Assembly (NCBI GenBank): GCA_005281725.1
Contig: SSBO01000008.1
Coordinates: 4,507,964 to 4,571,963 of the forward strand
DNA from: Wuchereria bancrofti
Taxonomy: Eukaryota; Nematoda; Chromadorea; Rhabditida; Onchocercidae
Direction of reading: 5' to 3'
Length of the DNA stretch: 64,000 nt
This document shows positions 37,787-47,755 of this stretch, piece by piece; the stretch's first letter is position 1; each line of letters opens with the position of its first letter. Below the pieces are notes generated by a model. The model was not told where the DNA came from. It saw only the letters and a list, made by a program, of their open reading frames with translations, and ran no database searches. The translations under genes and the position numbers were made by a program.

Positions 37787-40382
37787 TTACTCAAACTTAA
37801 ACGAAGTAGTAATAAAAATTTTCCCATTCTCTCTTTCTAATTCAGGTGTGTTTAATTTAAAATTGCATTTTGCTATTTGTTTTAGGCGAAAGAATTTTGT
37901 AAGTTCATACCCAAAAAAATAAAATCAAAAAAATCAATGTTGTTTAGGAAAAAAAATTACTTTCATTCCAATAATCATGGTAGTCCAAATCTTGAGTAAT
38001 CTAAAACATTAAGCATTTTAAAATTCAAATTTACAGAAAATAAACCGAAAATTTTTCAGGAAAGTTAAGATCGAAAAAGTATTTCACTTGCTTTGTTTTT
38101 CTTTTCTAAACAAACGATCAAATGAAACAGTTTTTGATTTTTTTCTATGAACTTATTTTACAGTATCATTATAAAAATACTTTATCATTAACTTTTTATA
38201 ATTTCCATACATTCTAAACAAACGAAGTTGAAATAACTTAAAGAGCCGAATTAGAACTTCAAACTATGAACATTTCATATGCTATCAAAATAATATTGAA
38301 TGAAATCAGTCTGTTCATTTTGAAAAGTTTACTTTTCAATAATAGTGAAAAGTATAATTTTATATAAGGTTACATTCCTCTACTATTCCTATATTAAGTT
38401 TCAATAAAAAATGATACCACTTCCGTTTTAGAGTAGTCATCAGGTTGAGGGACCGGTTTGACGTAAAGCTGAAATTGATTTTCATTAAATGTTATCCGAG
38501 AATGTTTTCCTTGTAATCCCTACCACATAGTTTCTACATTCGTATTCCCACCACCCATTACTAAGTACTAAGTTTTTATATATATTTCAATTATTGGAGT
38601 TAAATTTTCATTCTATTTCAAAATATTCTTTCACACTTAAAAATTAAATCAATGAAGTTTAAATGAAAATTGACTGAAACGAAATGAGTTGATAATTTCA
38701 ATTGTTAAACGGCAATTCGACGACAATAATCACACGTAGCATAAGGCAATTATATTTTCTTTAATTTTTGCAAAAGTATTGCAAAATTTTGGTCATTACC
38801 TTAGAAATTAAATTAAATTTTAATTTTTTAATCACCTAAATTATCAATGATGGATAAGTGCGATATACATTTGTGTATCATAAAACTGTTATCATATCTT
38901 ATAAATACGTACTATTCGAGATAGTTTAACTGATACTCATCTATTATCAGAATTTTTAAAAACAAAAATGACCTCAGAACGTGGTACTTTATATCGACAT
39001 AAAGCCCGAAATTCTAAAAATCGTATTTTACAATCAATATCAAAGACGAGGTATTTTCTGGCGCCATCTAAAAAGAAAGATAATGTTTATATGTTAAAAT
39101 AGCAATATGAAATTACAATATTATACAATTGCACTAGTTTATTTCATAATTCATTTACAATATGCAATAATCTTACAGTTTTGAATTTCTATAAGAAGTA
39201 AATTCAATCAATTGCAACTTAATTTTAATCAATTTGAAACATAATTGCATTTTTTATCTAATAAGAAGATTATAATTAATCAAAATTAAATTAAAAAGAC
39301 AAGATAATTGAAATATTATTTAGGACGAATATTTTTCAAATAATTATCAATTGAACAATTATAAATTTTTGTCTAATGAGAAATATATTATAATTTAAAT
39401 GAAATTAGTTTTATATTTTCAAAATTAACAAAGTTTACATGTTGGAGGACTGTACATGAAAAAACGTCGACATTGGCCTTTTTTTAAATATGTAAAACGT
39501 GATTTGAAATCAGTTTCCATGAAACCAGCATAATTAAATACTGATTTATCGGACCACTCAAAACGTTCATCGTAATATTTTAAGCCAATCAGTAATGGCA
39601 TTGAAGTTAGTGAGTAATCGGCTGCTAAACAAATCAAACAATTACTAAAATTGATAGCAAATTAATTATATGATAGTTGAAAATTAATATTGTAAATATG
39701 AATGAAATAATTTTTTTCTTTTCAAAATTTAACTAATGAAATTAAAAAGAATTATTTATCTAATATTTATGTTTTAGAAAATTGAAGAAAAAAATTGTAG
39801 AAGCGAAAAAAACAAACATATTTAATTTAGTTTATTTGAAAATAAAAATAAAAACTTCGAAAAAAATAATTGAAATGAAATGCATACTTCGATATAATAC
39901 TTTAACGAATTCATATTCTTTTTTATTACGAATGGTAATAGTGGTTCCATTTGGTGAAGCAGGCAATGTAAACTCTTCACACATACGATTGTCACCTTTG
40001 CCATCTGGTCTGTTAAAGAATTCATCAATGTATTCCTTATCCTATAAAATATTTTGTAAAAATTTATCAAATTTTTTATCAGATTTTGAAATATTTTATA
40101 ACTATAGATTTTTCAGCTTTAAACTTGGAATAAATAATTCGTTAACCAATTTAGCAAACCAAAAATATTAGCAGATTAAAACAAACAAATTTATTTAATT
40201 AAGCTTAATATAAATAGGTATTATAAATTATTTATTAAGATATGGATGAAGTGAATTTGAAGAATTGAAGAATTGGAGAATTGAAATTGTTGAAAAACTA
40301 ACAAATCTATTGAATGAATGCATTCTAAAACAATAAACATCCAAGCCAATTCGTTTCATATCATAATCACCATAACACACTT
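37787..40382 (-). CDS. C-type-lectin-like domain protein, left copy; 5' end unresolved
   Basis: Seven exons agree in phase: 40382-40303, 40041-39888, 39624-39439, 39067-38973, 38468-38418, 38000-37961 and 37872-37787. The fold reads CYGDYDMKRIGLDVYCF, then TITIRNKKEYEFVKVLYR (the C-type lectin 'SI..eEneFV' helix position), SMPLLIGLKYYDERFEWSDK and SVFNYAGF (the WIGL..Y.W.DGS..Y..W position), CRRFFMYSPP and FDIDCKIRFLEFRALCRYK (C-terminal cysteine strand). A tail of three small exons follows, ending KLNTPELERENGKIFITTSF. The usual WIGL tryptophan is replaced by leucine, and no EPN/QPD or WND calcium motif is visible. The first exon needs a phase-1 partner that I could not place, so a signal peptide is expected but unseen. 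The last intron is optional: unspliced, the frame ends WNESNFFS. Confidence 0.7.
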
Positions 40383-40639
40383 CTGAAATTAAAAATTTGA
40401 AATTCTTGATTTTTAATTATCTATCCTACACCACTATTGTTACTGCTATGTTTATTCCAAAACCAAATTAATTTATTAGAAAAAACACAATCTTACATGC
40501 TTACAAGAATTTTATTATTTATAAATTGAAAAAAGCTTTTAAAATTATTAGCATAAAAAGTTTTCAAAAAAAAATTTACAATTTGTCGTTAAATAAAAAA
40601 AATGTTAAAATTAATGATTATTTGAAATAGCAGCTAAAT

Positions 40640-41060
40640 TTAATATATGCTACAAATGAAGTGATATGATTTGTTATCAGAAATTATGTCAGTTTTTTTA
40701 TCAGAAATTATGCTTGAAATTACGCTCGTTTTCACGGGAATCCACGCATTACGTGTTAGCATAGACTTCAAAACAAACAAATAAGTGGTGAAACGACCAC
40801 TTTAATAATGCAAATGAATGCTAACTCCCTGCGCAGCGTGTCCAGATAAGCGCAGTTGTGACACAAACAATAAAAACAACCGTACGTGACATCAATGAAT
40901 GTTCATTTGATGAAGAATCTTACAAAATTCCATTAAAATAGTAATCAATCTGAAGAAGCAATCGATAGAATTATCAATTAAATGATAAATGCATTGAAAT
41001 CCAAATTTTAATTTTTTTTTTTCATTTTTCATTAAAATATTATAAATCAGAGAATGCAAC
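40640..41060. repeat. Element R, copy 1 (upstream of left lectin gene)
   Basis: Contains aagtgatatgatttgttatca at one end, then (cacgcattacgtgttagcat), (gataagcgcagttgtgacac), (aacaaccgtacgtgac) and (gaagcaatcgatagaattatc). The same words in the same order recur at 44850-45145 (same orientation) and 47140-47545 (opposite). No convincing coding frame or terminal inverted repeats seen. More GC-rich than its flanks. It sits about 250 bases upstream of the first recognised exon of the minus-strand lectin gene. Confidence 0.75.
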
Positions 41061-41267
41061 ATATATAAAAAATTTACGCAACTTTCTTTTTTCTTTTATT
41101 ATAATTTTTTTTTTATTTTTTGCCAGACTTTCCATTACAGTTAGTATTACTTGAATGGTTGTAATTTTTTCAATAATAATTAAATACTTTTTTTTTAAAA
41201 ATCTCATGCAGTGAAAGTAGTTGCAATTTGAAATGTGAATTTTAAATAGTAATAATAAGTACTTCTA

Positions 41268-41543
41268 CTAATCAACATTTTCAACAGTTTGATGATATCG
41301 TTTAATGCAGAAAATAACAACATTAGCATTCACTATGAAAATTAAAATTGCCATTAAAAAGGACAACAAATGTACACACACATTCATTTTATTATGCATT
41401 TTTTTTTTTCGTGTAATCATATCGTACGGAAGAGAATTAGGATGACACTTGCATTTACACTCATTAGATGCTACAACACTTTTCTTATCATTATCAGATG
41501 TAGCACACATGTAATAGAACCATTTGTTTAAGAATGTTGACAA
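41268..41543 (-). CDS. Unassigned ORF or exon with one hydrophobic segment
   Basis: An open frame whose internal ATG encodes MNVCVHLLSFLMAILIFIVN followed by ANVVIFCIKRYHQTVENV. The hydrophobic run could be a signal peptide or anchor. It lies on the same strand and upstream of the left lectin gene, so it might be its first exon, but no donor in the needed phase (1) was found. Its upstream edge runs into a 29-base tandem repeat, and the corresponding place in the right arm is not conserved. Confidence 0.2.
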   Translation of the reverse strand: MSTFLNKWFYYMCATSDNDKKSVVASNECKCKCHPNSLPYDMITRKKKMHNKMNVCVHLLSFLMAILIFIVNANVVIFCIKRYHQTVENVD

Positions 41544-41653
41544 TGGTGACAGTAACGCTTCAATGTTGACAATGGTGACAGTAACGCTTCAATGTTGACA
41601 ATGGTGACAGTAACGCTTCAATGTTGACAATGGTGACAGTAACGCTTCAATGA
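41533..41653. repeat. 29-base tandem repeat, four exact copies
   Basis: Unit aatgttgacaatggtgacag plus taacgcttc, at 41533, 41562, 41591 and 41620, ending in a partial aatg. The copies are identical by eye, so the array is young or homogenised. Because 29 is not a multiple of three it would shift any frame across it. Confidence 0.95.
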
Positions 41654-42399
41654 TGCATCAACAAACTTTGGAAATGCCATTTCAGAAAGGATTAGTACAT
41701 TGTAATCTTCATCAAATTAATATTGTTTTTCTAATTTTGTGAAAGATATTCATCATTTCATTTGCAAAACCAAATTGTGACTGTTAATTTTTCTTTTTTT
41801 TTTTGGCTTAACAAAGCAAGATTTTAAGAAATTTTGATCCTAGTTCAGATGGAAACCAATATCGGAAGCATGAAAGAAAAAAATCAGACGTTCCTGTGAT
41901 ATCGTCATGTTGTTATCAAGATCTTCTTATTAGCTTACAATCACTAATTTATCACAGTTGTCAAATACTAATGTTTGGCTTAAATTTATTATATAAAAAT
42001 AGTTTCATTCATAATCCACAATAAAGTGTTATAAACGAGAAATAAATAATTTTTTCAATACTTGTAATCTAGCTAAATTGTTTGACACTAAAAAATTTAA
42101 AAAAAAGTAAATTGCAACGACTTCAGATCTTCTTAAAAACAATTTATAAACTGTGAAAATGACGTGGAAATGATTAAGATAAGCTATTTACTGAACGAAA
42201 TTTTACCTGAACGTTTGTCTATTTATTATTCGATAGAAAAGTCGGGCAATTGACACTTCGAATAATAATTTCACAATTTGATTCGCTGCTAAATCGTTTC
42301 CGATTTGACATTATCCATTTGACACTTACCGTGTCGATATACAATTATGTTTTTAAGTCCATTACCAAATAATTTTGTCGCCGTAACGGAAAATTAATG

Positions 42400-42560
42400 A
42401 TATTCAGATTTTGAATAATGTTAAGATAATGAATAATGTTCAGATAATCAATAATGCTAAAGTAGTGAATAATGTTTAGGAATGATTAATACTCAGAGAT
42501 TAAGATTAACATTCAGGTAACGAACAAAGCTCAATTAATGAATAATATTCAGGCTAATAA
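42400..42560. repeat. Degenerate tandem repeats around attcagataatgaataatg
   Basis: Variants of (tt(c/a)agataatgaataatg) recur five to seven times with a spacing of roughly 17-25 bases. No coding potential. Confidence 0.5.
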
Positions 42561-42861
42561 TTTATATTTGTCTCTTCACATGTGCATTCCCTAGCCATAT
42601 TTTGCAAAAATTATAAACTAATTAAAGAAACATGGATAAAACTCATTTTCAATTAACAATTTAAAAAAAAAAAAATTGAAGTGAATCAGAGCTGATCATG
42701 CGATAATGTCATATGGAGGATGTAATATTCATGACATTATTCTCGTCATCACGTCATTGACCAGTTTGTTGTTGTAAAACAAAAAATTTCAGAGATTATG
42801 TTATTCATAATTTTATTATTATCTACGAAGTGCTTAAATTGCCAAAAGGAAGAAAGCGCAA

Positions 42862-43239
42862 ATGTTACAAAGTATTAACTATGTCTTTGTTATACTTCTA
42901 GCAGTTTTATGCCACGGTCAAATGGAAAAAGTGAAGCATTTATCATCAAAATCAAAATTCTCGTCAAAAAGATTAACAAATGTAAGAACGCTTAGATTTT
43001 AGTTTACACATACACTTAAGCCTAGGTTTACACTTAGTTCTCATTCAGCTCTTTAAGTTATTTTGACTACCATCCTGAGATTTTTCAATTTAATTCTTTA
43101 TAAATCGAAATTTCATAAGGTTTACTGTCTTTAGGAATTTGATTATGATTATCTGAATTACGATAATACCTTTTCCATACTGGAATTGAATTTTTTTGTT
43201 TTATTTGCAGCAATGAGCTTGCAAGATTATTCGGTCTGA
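42862..43239 (+). CDS. Candidate small secreted protein, 74 residues, built on a lectin relic
   Basis: Exon 42862-42981 encodes a classical signal peptide, MLQSINYVFVILLAVLCHGQ, and a basic serine/lysine segment (KHLSSKSKFSSKRLTN), and ends at a good donor (aat|gtaaga). An in-phase acceptor at 43134 (gtctttag) leads to EFDYDYLNYDNTFSILELNF and a stop at 43237-43239. That second part is the relic of the penultimate lectin exon: the right lectin reads EFGYDYPDDG at the same place, but the donor g|gtaat is changed to gataat here, so the frame runs on through the former intron. It may be a real new gene or the dead start and end of a third lectin copy. Confidence 0.4.
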
Positions 43240-44850
43240 AATAAGAAACTTCAATCTTAAATTGAATGCACCTGAATTAGAAACAGAGAATGAAATTTTT
43301 GTTACTGTTTTTTTGTTTAATATAGTTTGAGTAAAGAAATTTTTCAAAAATATTGTTTTATTCATTTAGCAATTTAATAAGCTTTCTTCTATTAATCATT
43401 TCTTTGTTTATTATAATTCTTCTCCACCTGTTTTATTCATATTTTAGTGTTAAATACCACTTTTTTTTGATGTAATTAGCCAAAATTTTAGGTCGAAAAG
43501 CAAAGTTAAATGAAATTAAAGCAAATTATTCAATACGACTTTCATAATTCCATGAACGTTTAAATCTGATCTTAACAAATTGACACTCTCAAGGGTTGCA
43601 TGAATTTATACAAAAAGTAAATGTAAAAATATTTAGAAAAATTACAATTGAGTAATTCTTTAAATCTCAGTTAATATAAAAATCTCGCCAAAATGATTAA
43701 TTTTGAATTTTGTAAAAGTTAAAGTTACATTATCAGCAAAAAATTGCGCTTAACTTCGAATTTAATTTCATCAATACAACTTACAAATGTCATCATCAAG
43801 TTGATTTCATGGGTGACACATACAAAATTATCATCGGGAAAAGAAATTAAGCTGAATGATTAAACAAATTAATTTGTTTAATTCAATTAATTAAACTTAG
43901 TATTATTGTTACTCAAGAGAAGCAATAAAAAAAAACGAAATAAGCTGTATTATTTGACTAGCATTTTTGAATTTATCAGATAATTTCATCGTTCCTATGA
44001 AACAATCATTTCATATTTTTTTAACAAACAAATTACTAAAATTCACAGTTTCAAAATTTTGATACTATAAATATTATGTATGCATTGTAAAATTTTAATT
44101 TTCCTTTTTCCAAATAAACTATTCAAAAGTTTAAATATTCAAAAATTTATTCACGATCACATTTGAATGAAATAAGTATGAAAAATAATTAATTCAATTA
44201 ATACCACGCGAACAACAATGTTATTTTGAAGCACAGAACAATTTCAAACATAAAATATTCATAAATTTTCATATTCCATATCCAAACACAATTACAAATT
44301 CATTTCTCACATTCTCTCTTACATTTTTTGATTAGTTAACTGAAAAATTCTGTTATTTTTCAACTGATCCAAAAAAAGAAGACATAGGGAAATTTTTCCT
44401 GAAATTTACAACTTTTCCGGTATTTGTTTATTTCATGTAAATAGAATAAAATGGTTCAAGTTAATCGCGCAAATGGATGAAATTTCAGATTTGAAAATAT
44501 TTTTCAATTTCATTATGAATTGAAAGAAAGTTTAACTCGTTTTTCTCTTGAAGCGTTCTTTGAGTCCGGAAAGTCCTTTTTTATTTATTTCTCCTGTCTC
44601 TTCTACAAGTTTAGTAGCTTCCGCCTTTCGGTTATGAAATATTGCACTTCGCACATCTTCCAAATTACCTTTAATCTAAACATTTATGCAATATTATAAT
44701 TTATAACTTTAAAATTAATTTTAATTTTTTAAACTTATTTGTTTTGTTTATAGAAATATATTTATTTTCTCTTAAATGATCGCATTGCGTAAATAATAAA
44801 AATGTATTTGTTGATTTCCTGTATCAGTAACAAAATGCAATTATACAAAT
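43030..44850. repeat. Third (partial) copy of the duplicated block, direct repeat of 49955-52690
   Basis: 43030-43600 matches 49955-50520 with many substitutions. 43617-44470 matches 51332-52165 almost base for base, apart from a roughly 21-base difference near 44065 (atattatgtatgcattgtaaa absent in the other copy). 44530-44720 matches the last RING-gene exon region with many changes, and 44813-44850 matches the inside of RING exon 2 (ttatcagtaacaaaat(g/a)caatt). About 810 bases present at 50520-51331 are absent here. Confidence 0.85.
44537..44685 (-). pseudogene. Duplicated last exon of the RING gene, orphaned
   Basis: Read on the minus strand it gives GNLEDVRSAIFHNRKAEATK, LVEETGEINKKGLSG and LKERFKRKTS then a stop, paralogous to the last exon of the RING gene (DLDDLRSDNAIFRKQRAEAI ... 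ERLKRKTN). Only a shred of the preceding exon survives (44813-44850) and the RING-coding exon is absent, so this copy cannot make a RING protein by itself. Confidence 0.7.
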
Positions 44851-45145
44851 AAAGTGACATGATTTGTTATCAAAAAGTATGCTTGTTTTCACGGAAATCC
44901 ACGTATGACGTGTTAGCATACATTTCAAAAGAAATAAACAAATTGTGAAATGACCATTTTAATAATACAAATGAATGCTAACTCTTTGTGTAACACGTCG
45001 AGATAAGCGCAGCTGTGACACAAACGATAAAAACAACCGTACGTGATATTATCAAATGTTCGTTTAATGAAGAATCCTGAAAAATTCCATTAAAATAGTA
45101 GTTAAGATGAAGAAACAATCGGTAAAATTATCAGCTAAGTGATAA
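44850..45145. repeat. Element R, copy 3, abutting the RING-exon remnant
   Basis: Begins (aaagtgacatgatttgttatca), includes (cacgtatgacgtgttagcat), (gataagcgcagctgtgacac) and (aacaaccgtacgtgat), and ends near (attatcagctaagtgataaa). It starts where the similarity to RING exon 2 stops, so it marks an insertion or a rearrangement junction. Confidence 0.75.
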
Positions 45146-46949
45146 AATTCAATTTTAAAAAATTATTTCGAAGAATAATAATGTATTTTCTAAATAGATT
45201 CTATTCTTGAAAATTTGAGCAACTTTTAAACGTTTATATTAATACGTAGAGATATGTTCATTAAATGCTAACCATGAAAATGATTTTATTGAATTGATGA
45301 AAAGTAATTTAATTGGTTTTTTTCAGTATTTATATAATTTAAAATTATCATCTTAATGTATTACATTTCTTATCACTTTTTAAGTGTCTTTTTTTTGCAT
45401 TTCTTACAGTTTCTTATTAAATCATTAAATCATCTTCATTTCTTGAAGTCATTAACAGCTGTAAAGATGACTTCAAAAAATTAACGGAAAATTATAAATA
45501 CTAAACTAGCAGAGAATTCAAGCAAAAGAATTTAGTAACATGAAAATCATTTTCGTGAAATAATCAGAATTTGCTATCAAAACCTTATCAATGTCCTATT
45601 TCAAATTTTTATCAACAATACTGCTTCTATTTCTCAACATCTCCGAAATCATATAATTCTAATTCGAATAATTTCAGTTTAATTTTCAACACAAATATTT
45701 TAGCATATATGTGTGGGAATAATATAACTGATCAGTATGGATGGTGTGCCGTTATCAGCATTATCAGTAATTGACTGATATAATATTAGAAGTAAGTAGA
45801 ATTAAATGTTAATAAGAAACTGCTTAATTAGGTTGAAGTATTTTCCACAGGCAAAAATGATAGGCTAATAATGAATGATGAAATTCCAAAATTTACAGTT
45901 GAGATTCGCACTAATCACTTTTTCAATCATCCTTACTGATTCTATTATCAAATCTGTTGCATTTGATAACCTAAATGTCTTCATTACTTTTTATCATCAC
46001 TTATCACTGATATCACTTCAACATTATCATATTCATACATTTATACTATGAATAATTCTAATCTCTAAAAATCAAAAGAATCTGAGAAATTGATAACTTA
46101 GGAAGATCAATAATTTCTGGAGAAAATTTCACTTAAAAAGATATAATGATTCCTCGGGAAAATTTTACTTAAAAAGGTATAACAATTCATGGAGAAATTT
46201 TTAAATAAATATTTTTTCTTCAGCTGAACGAATTTAGACAAAAAAAAATCATTACCTGTAAACAATATAAGCATTTTGAGATTTAGAAATACTACAAATT
46301 ATTTCATAGTAAATACTTTATTATGAACAACAACTGAAACTGTTAAATTATTGAAAAATAAAGCAAATAATAAAAGCAATCAAATTACCAGTTAAACCTA
46401 TATTCAGTACGAATATACTTACTGATTTTTATGATAAGTTATGATAACTTATGATGTTTTCCTATCATGAAAATAGTCATAGCAAGATTTGTGATAAGAA
46501 CTAAGGAAAACCTTGAATATCATCAAAAAATAATTTAAAAGATATTAAATTTATAAAAGATATTTAAAAAAAGTTTAACTTAAAATTGAAAATAATCTAT
46601 GAATGAAGAAATGAATTCTTTGTCGTGAAAAGATGAAAAGTAAGTGTAAATGACTTTGATACTCTTATAGCTAATTTCTTTATATGATAGCTTATAAAAG
46701 TGCTAGTGATTAGATCACTTATAAATGATTAGGAAGGAATGAAATAAATTAATAAACCAAAAACTTATTTTTTTTTTTTTGCATTTCTTCAACTATTTTA
46801 CAATAAAAGTTTCATTAAATTGGATCTAATTTATTAAATATGGAAATTTTTTTTTTAATTTCATCCTTTTAATGAAATCTTGAAAAATAACTTAAGAAAA
46901 GGAATAAAATTAGGAATAGGAATAAATTAAATTAAAATCATTTTTATTT
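45146..46949. other. Spacer between the inverted arms, no gene supported
   Basis: AT-rich. A 67-codon open frame at 45571-45774 (Asn/Ser/Tyr-rich) has no recognised family and starts at a non-ATG codon. Short repeats of (atcact(t/g)at) occur around 45980-46020. Two near-copies of (tggagaaaatttcacttaaaaag) lie at about 46118 and 46153. Confidence 0.4.
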
Positions 46950-47139
46950 AACAAAGAAATCATTGACAAATTTTGATTAATAGAAGTTTGAGTACTTATT
47001 ATTACTAATTAAAACTCACATTTCAAATTGAAATTACTTTCATTGGATGAAATTTAAAACAAAAAAGTGATTACTTCTTATTGGAAAAATTATAACCATT
47101 CAAGTAATACTAACTATAATAGAAAATTTGCTAAAAACA

Positions 47140-47545
47140 TAAAAAAGAAAAAAGAAAGTTGTGTAAATTTTTTGTTTATGTTGCATTTTTTGATTTATAA
47201 TATTTATTAACAAATATTGTTGAAATTTAAATTTCAATGCATTTATCATTTAATTGATAATTCTGTCGATTGCTTTTTCAGATTGATTACTATTTTAATG
47301 GAATTTTGTAAGATTCTTCATCAAATGAACATTCATTGATGTCACGTACGGTTGTTTTTATTGTTTGTATCACAACTGCGCTTATCTGGACACGTTGGGC
47401 AGAGAGTTAGCATTCATTTGCATTATTAAAATGATCATGCTAACACGTAATGCGTGATTTCCGTGAAAACAAGCATAATTTCTGATAACAAATCATATCA
47501 CTTCATTTGCAGCACATATTAAACTCAGTTGCTATTTCAAATAAT
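47140..47545. repeat. Element R, copy 2 (upstream of right lectin gene)
   Basis: Reverse complement of copy 1 with few differences: (gtcacgtacggttgttttta), (cacaactgcgcttatctgg), (gctaacacgtaatgcgtg), (tgataacaaatcatatcactt). It lies about 210 bases upstream of the first recognised exon of the plus-strand lectin gene, mirroring copy 1. Confidence 0.8.
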
Positions 47546-47755
47546 CATTAATTTCAACGTTCTTCTTATTTAACGATAAATTGTAGATTTTTTTGAAAAC
47601 TTTTTATGCTAATAATTTTAAAAGCTTTAGCTAAAATTTATAAATGATAAAATTCTTGCAAGCATGTAAGATTGTGCCTTTTCTAATAAATTAATTTGCT
47701 CTTAAAATGAATATTAAAAAAAAGAAGCAGTGGCAATAGACATCAATCATTTTAG

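Larger units (their letters stand above)
37078..41250. repeat. Left arm of an inverted segmental duplication
   Basis: Reverse-complement similarity to about 46950-50900. Anchors include: 37245-37285 (ttgcaagcggaaggattataac) against 50732-50760; 37595-37620 (gccttacggaataat) against 50437-50455; 38710-38750 (aatcacacgtagc) against 49545-49560; the lectin exons; the element at 40640-41060 against 47140-47545; and 41205-41250 (cacatttcaaattg on the other strand) against 47015-47035. Exonic parts are diverged, while the upstream element is better conserved. Confidence 0.8.

Noticed and set aside
45571..45774. 67-codon frame considered as a missing first lectin exon
   Set aside because: No ATG, no signal peptide and no donor in the required phase.
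47140..47545. Short atggaatttt|gtaaga word in element R considered as a lectin first exon
   Set aside because: Gives only three residues without a signal peptide, produces a stop in the left copy, and is mutated in the third copy.
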